A DNA stretch of 64,000 nt from NCBI RefSeq assembly GCF_011684115.1, contig NZ_JAADJV010000001.1:1178001-1242000 (forward strand), written 5' to 3'. The stretch comes from Rahnella aceris. Its GTDB lineage: Bacteria > Pseudomonadota > Gammaproteobacteria > Enterobacterales > Enterobacteriaceae. A program made the position numbers and the translations under genes. Below the pieces are notes generated by a model. The model was not told the DNA's origin. It saw only the letters and a program-made list of their open reading frames with translations, and did no database searches. Of this stretch, positions 57,497-64,000 are shown in pieces (the first letter of the stretch is position 1; every line of letters starts with the position of its first letter).

Positions 57497-57536
57497 CCGT
57501 CTTTATCCCGTCATCTCCCGATCATAAAAGCGTCAT
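57497..57536 (+). promoter_or_regulatory. Candidate PhoB box (four 11-bp-spaced repeats)
   Basis: Four heptamers lie at exact 11-bp steps: CCGTCTT (57497), CCGTCAT (57508), CGATCAT (57519) and GCGTCAT (57530), separated by 4-base mostly AT or mixed spacers. This is the layout of PhoB boxes (CTGTCAT-N4 repeats). A plausible -10 (TAGGTT or GGTTAT) lies about 10 bp further on, and the first gene starts 50 bp downstream. The match predicts induction by phosphate starvation. Confidence 0.75.
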
Positions 57537-57586
57537 TTTAGCCCGATAGGTTATGCCCATCACCGGTCAGAGAGACTTACAGCGGC

Positions 57587-58690
57587 ATGAGCTACCTATC
57601 ACTGCATCACATCCGGAAATCCTGGGGGACGAAAGTGGCCCTCAATGACATCAGTTTTGATGTGGAAGAGGGTGATTTTATTGCCTTGCTCGGTCCTTCC
57701 GGCTGCGGAAAATCGACGTTATTACGCACCATCGCCGGGCTGGAAACGGCGGAAAGCGGTACCTTGTATTTTCAGCAATCCGATGTCACGTCGCTGGCAC
57801 CCTCGCAGCGTAAACTGTCGATGGTGTTTCAGTCTTACGCGTTATTCCCGCATATGAATGTGCGCGAAAATCTGCTTTTCGGCCTGCGTGCACGTGGCGA
57901 AGACAAGCATCATTTTGCATCGCGGCTGGCGGACGTCAGCAGGCTGATGGAACTGGAGCCGCTGCTCGACCGCTTACCTTCGCAGCTTTCCGGCGGTCAG
58001 CAACAGCGCGTGGCGCTGGGCCGGGCGGTGATTGCCAACAACAGGCTGTGCCTGATGGACGAACCGCTTTCCAATCTCGACGCCAAACTGCGCCAGAGTA
58101 TGCGCCGCGAAATCCGTGCAATTCAGAAGAAGCTCGGCCTGACCTTATTGTATGTCACGCACGATCAGACCGAAGCGATGAGCATGGCGGACAAAATCAT
58201 TTTGCTCAACGATGGCCGCATCGAGCAACACGACACCCCGGATAACCTTTATAACAACCCGACCAGCATTTTTGCCGCGCAATTTATCGGTGCGCCGCCA
58301 ATGAATATTCTGCCGCTCGAACGCCGCGGGCAGCATCACTATCTCGCCGGTACGCCGCTGCCGGTGGTGGAAAACCTCAACGAAAACGCCCTGAGTCTCG
58401 GCCTGCGCGCCGAAGATATTCAGCTGATTTCGCCTGAACACGCCAGCCTGACCGCCCGGGTGGTCAGCCATGAATACATGGGGGCGGACACCCTGGTGGC
58501 CTGCGCACTTGCCGGATATCCCGAGCTAATGACCGTGAAAGTCGCGGGCATGAAACGCTTTGCTGATGGTCAGAAGGTCGGTCTGCAATGGACCACGGGC
58601 GCACAATATTTTTTCATTACAGCAGACGGAAAACGCTGCTTCCACGCTGAGCAATCCTGTTTACCGTCAGATCACAGAGTTGCCGTGTAG
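57587..58690 (+). CDS. ABC transporter ATPase, UgpC/MalK type
   Basis: A 367-residue ATPase with Walker A GPSGCGKST at 36-44, Q-loop 'VFQSYALFPHM', signature 'LSGGQQQR', Walker B 'LCLMDEPLSNLD', the switch His in 'YVTHDQTEA', and a C-terminal TOBE domain from about 240. It is the first gene of a five-gene operon with a binding protein, two permeases and a phosphoesterase. The gene order (ATPase first) differs from E. coli ugpBAECQ. The predicted PhoB box lies 50 bp upstream. Likely substrate: glycerol-phosphate or another phosphodiester. Confidence 0.92.
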   Translation: MSYLSLHHIRKSWGTKVALNDISFDVEEGDFIALLGPSGCGKSTLLRTIAGLETAESGTLYFQQSDVTSLAPSQRKLSMVFQSYALFPHMNVRENLLFGLRARGEDKHHFASRLADVSRLMELEPLLDRLPSQLSGGQQQRVALGRAVIANNRLCLMDEPLSNLDAKLRQSMRREIRAIQKKLGLTLLYVTHDQTEAMSMADKIILLNDGRIEQHDTPDNLYNNPTSIFAAQFIGAPPMNILPLERRGQHHYLAGTPLPVVENLNENALSLGLRAEDIQLISPEHASLTARVVSHEYMGADTLVACALAGYPELMTVKVAGMKRFADGQKVGLQWTTGAQYFFITADGKRCFHAEQSCLPSDHRVAV

Positions 58691-58755
58691 TTGTCATTTT
58701 TTGCCGTTATTCACTTTTATTGACTCATACAACGCCTATTGCCGAAGGGAAAACT

Positions 58756-60036
58756 ATGTCACCTGTTCACCGTTTTTCACGTCTCGCTACCGCCGTTCTG
58801 CTCATCTCCTGCACCTCTGCTTTTGCGGCAGATCCGGTGAAATTACAAATGTATTACCCGATTGCTGTCGGCGGGAAAATCAGTCATACGGTGGATACGC
58901 TGGTGGAAGATTTCCAGAAAACACATCCTGATATCAGCATTCAGCCGGTGTATACCGGTGATTACGCCACCACCGTCACCAAAGCGCTGACGGCGTTTCG
59001 TGGCGGCAATGCCCCGCAAATTGCGGTGATCGGCGATATTGAAGCGTATTCCCTGATCGACGCGGGCGCGATTTTGCCGGTCAGCGATCTGGCGAATGAC
59101 GCAGACGGTAAAAAATGGATCGACGGCTTCTATCCGGCCTTTATCCGCCACATTCAGGGCAAAGTCTGGAGCATTCCGTTTCAGCGTTCGACGGTGGTGT
59201 TGTACTGGAACAAACAGGCGTTTGAGAAGGCGGGTCTGAATGGCGACACGCCGCCTGCCAGCTGGCAGCAGGTGGTCGATTTCGGCAAAAAACTGGTGGT
59301 GCGTGACGGTTCTGAAGTGAAGCAGTGGGGCATTGAAATCCCGTCCACGCCGAACGGTTACTGGAATTTCCAGGGGATTGCGGCCACCAACGGCAGCCAT
59401 CTGGATAATGGCAAAGGCACGGCAGTGACGTTTGACACACCCGCCAATGTGGAAGCCCTGCAATGGCTGACCGATCTGTCGCAGAAAGAAGCGGTGTCAC
59501 CGAAGGGCACCATCGCCTGGGGCACCACTCCGCAGGACTTTATCGACGGCAAAACGGCGATGATGGTCACGACGACCGGCAATCTGACGACCGTGCGTGA
59601 GAACGCGAAATTCCCGTTTGGTGTGGCGATGCTGCCGGAGAAAACGCAGCGTGGCAGCCCGACCGGCGGCGGTAATCTTTACGTCTTCAAAAACACCACG
59701 CCGGAACAACAGAAAGCGGCACTGGAATTTATCCGCTGGGTTTCTGCCCCTGAACAGGCGGCGCGCTGGAGTATCGCCACCGGTTATGTCGCGACATCGC
59801 CTGCTGCGTGGGAAACCCCGGTCATGCAGGATTATGTGAAACAGGTGCCGCAGGCGCTGGTGGCCCGCGAACAACTGAAATATTCGCAGCCGGAACTCTC
59901 GACCTATAACAGCGTGCAAATTCAGGAACTGATGAACCACGCGATTGAAGCTGCGGTCACACAGGCAAAAACGCCGGCAGACGCGCTGAGTTCGGCGCAG
60001 AAACAGGCTGACCGCCTGCTGAAACCGTATCAGTAA
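58756..60036 (+). CDS. Periplasmic binding protein, UgpB-like (family 1)
   Basis: A 426-residue binding protein starting at ATG 58756 after GAAGGG; a start 12 codons upstream has no signal peptide at its front. The signal peptide ends 'TSAFA-ADP' (near residue 24). The mature protein has 'VKLQMYYPIAVGGKISHTVD', 'AFRGGNAPQIAVIGDIEAYS' and 'WSIPFQRSTVVLYWNKQAFE', features shared with UgpB, which binds glycerol-3-phosphate and glycerophosphocholine. The ligand here is unproven. Confidence 0.87.
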   Translation: MSPVHRFSRLATAVLLISCTSAFAADPVKLQMYYPIAVGGKISHTVDTLVEDFQKTHPDISIQPVYTGDYATTVTKALTAFRGGNAPQIAVIGDIEAYSLIDAGAILPVSDLANDADGKKWIDGFYPAFIRHIQGKVWSIPFQRSTVVLYWNKQAFEKAGLNGDTPPASWQQVVDFGKKLVVRDGSEVKQWGIEIPSTPNGYWNFQGIAATNGSHLDNGKGTAVTFDTPANVEALQWLTDLSQKEAVSPKGTIAWGTTPQDFIDGKTAMMVTTTGNLTTVRENAKFPFGVAMLPEKTQRGSPTGGGNLYVFKNTTPEQQKAALEFIRWVSAPEQAARWSIATGYVATSPAAWETPVMQDYVKQVPQALVAREQLKYSQPELSTYNSVQIQELMNHAIEAAVTQAKTPADALSSAQKQADRLLKPYQ

Positions 60037-60052
60037 GCGCGAAAGGAACAGC

Positions 60053-60964
60053 ATGAGCACATTTCACGCGGTTCTTCCGACCACCCGCACACGCGGGTTG
60101 TCATTACAACTTTACGGCTATCTGTTGCTGCTGCCCGCGCTGGGTTTTCTGCTGCTGTTTACCCACTATCCGGCGCTGGCAACGGTGTGGGAAAGTCTGT
60201 TCAGCGCTGCCCGCAGCGGGCATCCGCCGCAGTTTGTCGGGCTGGATAACTACCGTGCGCTGCTGGACGACGATGTGTTTATGTTGTCGTTACGCAACAA
60301 TCTGCTCTACGCCCTTATCACCATCCCGCTGTCGGTTGCCCTTGCGCTGCTGATGGCGCTGGCGGTCAACCGTCGTCTGCGCGGCAATGCGCTGACCCGC
60401 GCCGCTTTCTTTATTCCTTCGCTGCTGCCGATGGTGGCGATTGCCAATCTGTGGCTATTTTTCTATACGCCGCAACTCGGTTTGCTCAACAAAATGCTGG
60501 CGCTCTTTTCGCTACCTGCGGTCAACTGGCTGGGTGAACCGGGCACGGCACTCTACAGCCTGATGGCAGTTTCAGTCTGGCGCGAGGCCGGGTTCTTCAT
60601 GATTTTCTACCTTGCCGCATTACAGCAAATCGACCCGCGGCTGGCCGAAGCGGCAGAAATCGAAGGGGCATCACGGCGCTATTTCTTCCGCCGGGTACAG
60701 TGGCCGCTGCTGATGCCAACCACATTATTCGTGCTGATCAACGCCTCGATGAATGCATTCAGGATTGTCGATCAGGTGATTGCGATGACCAACGGCGGGC
60801 CGAACAACAGCACCAGTTTGCTGCTGTTTTACATCTACCGCACGGCGTTCAGTTACTGGGATTTACCGGCTGCGTCGGCAATGACCGTCGTGTTACTGGT
60901 GATCCTCGCCGTCATCGCGCTGATTAAATTCAACCTGCTGGATAAAAGGGCGCATTATCAGTGA
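60053..60964 (+). CDS. ABC permease, UgpA-like
   Basis: A 303-residue membrane protein with six predicted helices. The cytoplasmic EAA loop is seen as 'EAAEIEGASRRYFFRRVQWP' before the last helices. GAAAGGAA precedes the ATG. The stop overlaps the GTG start of the next permease by four bases, so the two are made together. Confidence 0.9.
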   Translation: MSTFHAVLPTTRTRGLSLQLYGYLLLLPALGFLLLFTHYPALATVWESLFSAARSGHPPQFVGLDNYRALLDDDVFMLSLRNNLLYALITIPLSVALALLMALAVNRRLRGNALTRAAFFIPSLLPMVAIANLWLFFYTPQLGLLNKMLALFSLPAVNWLGEPGTALYSLMAVSVWREAGFFMIFYLAALQQIDPRLAEAAEIEGASRRYFFRRVQWPLLMPTTLFVLINASMNAFRIVDQVIAMTNGGPNNSTSLLLFYIYRTAFSYWDLPAASAMTVVLLVILAVIALIKFNLLDKRAHYQ

Positions 60965-61776
60965 AACCGTTTTCTTTCAGCCGCCTGATCCTGAATCTCG
61001 CCATCTGGCTGGCGGCGTTACTGTGGTTTTTACCGGTGCTGGTCGCGGTCTGGGTGGCGATTCATCCGGCGTCAGTGCAGGGCAGTTTTTCGCTGTTTGC
61101 GCCGCTGACTTTTCAGAATTTCATCAACGCCTGGCAGGCGGCACCTTTCGCGCGCTACTTCATGAACACTACTTTACTGGTGATGATGATTGTGGTGTGC
61201 CAGCTGATTCTGGCGACGCTGGCGGCTTACGCGCTGGTGCGGTTTAAACTGAAAGGGGCAGGCTTTATCTTCGCGCTGATTTTGCTGCAACTGATGATAA
61301 GCCCCGATGTGCTGATCCTGAACAACTACAAAACCATTGGCGCGCTCGGGTTGCGTGACACGCTGGCGGGCATCGCCCTGCCGTATTTTGCCTCGGCGTT
61401 TGCCATTTTCCTGCTGCGCCAGACGTTTAAAAGTATTCCGCTGGTGCTGGAAGAAGCCGCCATTGTGGAAGGCGCCAGCCGGTTTTATATCTTGCGCAAA
61501 ATCTATATCCCGCTGGCGAAACCGATTTATGTCGCTTTTGCACTGGTTTCCATCAGCTTCCACTGGAACGATTTTCTCTGGCCGTTAGTGATCACCGATT
61601 CCGTCAAAGTGCGGCCGGTGACGGTCGGACTGCAGTTGTTTTCCGCGCCGGAGCAGGGCGTGCAATGGGCGCTGATCAGTGCCGCCACCCTGATGACCGT
61701 GTTGCCACTGCTGGTGTTATTTCTGATATTTCAGCGTCAGTTTGTTCAATCCTTTATGCGGGCAGGGATCCGTTAA
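60961..61776 (+). CDS. ABC permease, UgpE-like
   Basis: A 271-residue membrane protein with six predicted helices. Its EAA loop reads 'EEAAIVEGASRFYILRKIYI'. It begins with GTG inside the stop of the previous gene (GTGA). With the other permease it should form the membrane channel of the Ugp-like transporter. The phosphoesterase gene follows 20 bp later. Confidence 0.9.
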   Translation: MKPFSFSRLILNLAIWLAALLWFLPVLVAVWVAIHPASVQGSFSLFAPLTFQNFINAWQAAPFARYFMNTTLLVMMIVVCQLILATLAAYALVRFKLKGAGFIFALILLQLMISPDVLILNNYKTIGALGLRDTLAGIALPYFASAFAIFLLRQTFKSIPLVLEEAAIVEGASRFYILRKIYIPLAKPIYVAFALVSISFHWNDFLWPLVITDSVKVRPVTVGLQLFSAPEQGVQWALISAATLMTVLPLLVLFLIFQRQFVQSFMRAGIR

Positions 61777-61796
61777 GATCCCGACAGGAGAATGTT

Positions 61797-62726
61797 ATGG
61801 CCGTCACCACTTTATCCCCTTTGTTATCCGAACGGCAGGCGCTGGCGCTGGGCAACGTGAGTGCATTTTATCAGTTGCCGGACGTTCACGATGCGCTGGT
61901 CACTGGCACACGGCTGCGTTTCGGGCTGATTGCCGACCCGCAGTATGCGGATGCCGAACCCCAAAAAATCCGTTATTACCGCAACAGCCTGAATAAACTG
62001 GCCACCGCCATCAATGAGCTTAATGATCTCAAACTCGATTTTGTGGTCACGCTGGGTGATCTGGTGGACCGCGACTGGAGCAGCTTTCAGGCCGTTCTTG
62101 CCCGTTATGAGGCGCTGCGCCACCCGCATGCGGCGGTGATCGGCAACCACGACGCGCAGGTGATTTCCGAGCATCTCGGGGCGCAGAAACCGGCCATCGG
62201 TTTACCGAAAAGTTATTATTCGTTCAGTTTGCCGGGCTATCGTTTTCTGGTCATCGACGGTAACGACGTCAGTTTGTATTGCAACCACGCCAATGCCGAT
62301 GACCGCCAGTTAGCAGAATATATGCTGGAAGAACTGACAGAATGTCAGCAGTCGCAGGCGCAGCCATGGAACGGTGCGGTCGGGCCGAAACAGCTTGAAT
62401 GGATTGAGAAAAACTTGCTTGAGGCGCGTGAGCAGTGCGAGGTGGTACTGGTTTTCGGCCATTATCCGCTGACACCGGTTAACAGCCACAACCTGTGGAA
62501 TTGTGAAACGCTGGTGGAATTGCTGTGCCGGTACGACGTTCGCGCCTATTTCGCCGGTCACGATCACCGTGGCGGTTATGACCGTGTAGACAATACTGAT
62601 TTTATTACGCTGAAAGGTATGGTCGACGGCGAAAGCAGCCTGCCATTTTCCTCGGTCACGCTGGCTGATGATGTCCTGACCCTCACCGGCTACGGCCCGG
62701 AAATCAGCCGGGTGCTGAGCCGCTGA
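61797..62726 (+). CDS. Metallophosphoesterase, ADP-ribose/CDP-alcohol diphosphatase-like
   Basis: A 309-residue calcineurin-like enzyme starting at ATG 61797 after CAGGAGA. 'RFGLIADPQYAD' (D47, Q49) has Gln in place of the usual His of the DxH motif, the hallmark of the Mn2+-dependent ADP-ribose/CDP-alcohol diphosphatase (ADPRM) branch. It continues with 'TLGDLVDRDW' (D88), 'IGNHDA' (N117, H118), 'FGHYPL' and 'FAGHDHRGGY'. No signal peptide is seen, so it acts on imported substrate in the cytoplasm. It replaces the UgpQ glycerophosphodiesterase of the E. coli operon. Likely role: splitting an imported phosphodiester or CDP-alcohol to release phosphate. Confidence 0.85.
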   Translation: MAVTTLSPLLSERQALALGNVSAFYQLPDVHDALVTGTRLRFGLIADPQYADAEPQKIRYYRNSLNKLATAINELNDLKLDFVVTLGDLVDRDWSSFQAVLARYEALRHPHAAVIGNHDAQVISEHLGAQKPAIGLPKSYYSFSLPGYRFLVIDGNDVSLYCNHANADDRQLAEYMLEELTECQQSQAQPWNGAVGPKQLEWIEKNLLEAREQCEVVLVFGHYPLTPVNSHNLWNCETLVELLCRYDVRAYFAGHDHRGGYDRVDNTDFITLKGMVDGESSLPFSSVTLADDVLTLTGYGPEISRVLSR

Positions 62727-62753
62727 GTGTGTTGCAGCGCAGATGCAGAAAGT

Positions 62754-62778
62754 AAAAAGGCTCACCGGAGTGAGCCTT
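62754..62778. terminator. Bidirectional terminator between the phosphoesterase operon and ldhA
   Basis: AAGGCTCAC / GTGAGCCTT with the loop CGGA; the minus-strand side has TTTTT, best suited to ldhA. Confidence 0.85.
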
Positions 62779-62802
62779 ATAATGATGATGCTGATTACGT
62801 GA

Positions 62803-63789
62803 TTAAAGCAGGTTCGGGCAGACCACACCTTTCGACAGCTGATCAATATTCAACAACGTCGTTTCTGAAATGCTGGTCAGTGCGTCGCTGGTCAGGAAGG
62901 CCTGATGGCCGGTGAACAGCACGTTGTGGCAGGACGACAGACGACGGAAGACGTCATCAAGAATCACTTCGTTAGAATTGTCTTCGAAGAATAAATCGCG
63001 TTCATTCTCGTAAACGTCCATGCCCAGTGCGCCGATTTTTTGCTTTTTCAGGGCATCGATAGCCGCAGTGGCATCCAGTAATCCGCCACGGCTGGTGTTG
63101 ACGATCATCACACCGTCTTTCATTTTGGAGAAGGCTTCTGCATTAAGCAGATGATGATTTTCCGGTGTCAGCGGGCAGTGCAGCGAAATGACATCGGATT
63201 CGGCATACAGCGTATCCAGGTCGACATACTCCGCGCCGAGTTCGAGGGCCAGCGGGCTGGGATACGGATCAAACGCCAGAATGCGCATGCCGAAACCTTT
63301 CAGGATCCGCATCGTCGCCACGCCAATTTTACCCGTACCGATAATACCGGCGGTGCGCTGATACATGTTAAAACCGATCAGACCTTCCAGCGAGAAGTTG
63401 GCTTCACGCGTGCGTTGATAAGCGCGATGGATGTGGCGGTTAAGACACATCATCATTCCCACTGCATGCTCAGCCACCGCTTCCGGCGAATAAGCCGGTA
63501 CGCGCACCACCGAAATTCCCAGTTCTTTTGCGGCATCTAAATCGACATTGTTAAAGCCCGCACAACGCAGTGCCAGCGTTTTAATGCCCAGAGAGGCCAG
63601 TTCCTGCAGCACTTCGCGGCCGCCATCGTCATTCACGAAAAGGCAGACTGCATCGGCACCTACCGCCGTTTTCGCTGTTTGCGGGGTCAGCAGAAAGTCG
63701 AAAAATTCCAGTTCATAGCCATAATGCGCGTTGACCAGTTCCAGATATTTCCGGTCGTAATTTTTAGTACTGTAGACAGCCACTTTCAT
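62803..63789 (-). CDS. ldhA: LdhA, fermentative D-lactate dehydrogenase
   Basis: A 328-residue D-2-hydroxyacid dehydrogenase aligned end to end with E. coli LdhA. The NAD-binding motif 'GTGKIGVATMRILKGFG' lies near 150-170, catalytic Arg near 'VNTSRGG', Glu in 'YENERDLFF' and His in 'LFTGHQAFLT'. It reduces pyruvate to D-lactate in mixed-acid fermentation. The start at 63789 has GGAG upstream; the longer frame to 63960 lies in the promoter region and is rejected. The region 63790-64000 should hold its promoter. Confidence 0.97.
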   Translation of the reverse strand: MKVAVYSTKNYDRKYLELVNAHYGYELEFFDFLLTPQTAKTAVGADAVCLFVNDDGGREVLQELASLGIKTLALRCAGFNNVDLDAAKELGISVVRVPAYSPEAVAEHAVGMMMCLNRHIHRAYQRTREANFSLEGLIGFNMYQRTAGIIGTGKIGVATMRILKGFGMRILAFDPYPSPLALELGAEYVDLDTLYAESDVISLHCPLTPENHHLLNAEAFSKMKDGVMIVNTSRGGLLDATAAIDALKKQKIGALGMDVYENERDLFFEDNSNEVILDDVFRRLSSCHNVLFTGHQAFLTSDALTSISETTLLNIDQLSKGVVCPNLL

Positions 63790-64000
63790 GGTGTTTCTCC
63801 GCAGTGAGTTTGAATCTCTGGCGAAACGGCTTCCGCATGTTTTATAAGGAATAAACAGTTTCAGAAACAATTCGCAATATGCCATCAAACTAGCAGAGCG
63901 CAGGAAGGCAGACAATTTATCCTGTGCTATTTGATTCAGGTGCTCTGGCATTCCTGTCATCAGTTGTTACGCTAATTATGATATCTTGCGGGCGTTTAGA

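Overview
The window is chromosomal DNA from a member of the Enterobacterales. Gene order and protein sequences point to the Yersiniaceae, most like Rahnella, Ewingella or Serratia; the genus is an inference. From about 11 kb rightward the housekeeping genes follow Escherichia coli order in blocks: yeaH-yeaG-mipA-yeaE-yeaD-gapA-msrB-yeaC, pncA-ansA-sppA-ydjA-topB-ynjH-nudG-xthA, tyrR-tpx-ycjG-mppA, zntB-fnrS-ttcA and ydbK-ydbJ-hslJ-ldhA. Species-specific blocks sit between them.

Region 1 (1-11.1 kb) is a graveyard and store of contact-dependent inhibition (CDI) modules. The 3' end of a CdiA-type toxin with its immunity gene is followed by a tRNA 2'-phosphotransferase gene (kptA, opposite strand). 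Next come a 5'-truncated cdiA whose toxin end is thrown out of frame by a 7-bp tandem duplication, several immunity genes (intact and broken), an orphan VENN-containing toxin module with immunity, two amputated toxin tails that keep their immunity genes, a shattered foreign membrane-protein gene and two IS3-family transposase remnants.

Region 2 (11.1-33.6 kb) is conserved core: the YeaG kinase/YeaH pair, MipA, YeaE, YeaD, GapA, MsrB, nicotinamidase, asparaginase I, SppA, nitroreductase, topoisomerase III, NudG, exonuclease III, the TyrR regulator with a candidate TYR box, thiol peroxidase, and the muropeptide-recycling pair YcjG (dipeptide epimerase) and MppA (murein tripeptide binding). selD and gdhA, which flank topB in E. 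coli, are absent here.

Region 3 (33.6-40 kb) has a divergent MFS/LysR pair, zntB, the small RNA FnrS (minus strand, with an FNR box close to -42), a possible 2H-phosphoesterase protein, ttcA and two tandem DUF903 lipoproteins.

Region 4 (40-52.4 kb) holds two sugar-utilisation loci. The first looks dedicated to a polyuronate such as alginate or glucuronan: a sodium:solute symporter diverges, across a near-consensus CRP site, from a secreted lyase, a PL17-like oligouronide lyase, a short-chain reductase and a FadR-type regulator. The second is an AraC regulator, an MFS importer and a cytoplasmic GH78 alpha-L-rhamnosidase. A paired inverted repeat of REP type follows.

Region 5 (52.4-64 kb) is ydbK (pyruvate:flavodoxin oxidoreductase), ydbJ, hslJ and ldhA. 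Inserted between hslJ and ldhA is a five-gene Ugp-like ABC transporter plus an ADP-ribose/CDP-alcohol diphosphatase-like metallophosphoesterase. It is preceded by four 11-bp-spaced repeats that look like a PhoB box, suggesting a phosphate-starvation system for importing and cleaving phosphodiesters. This operon and the CDI array are the parts most worth a second look.
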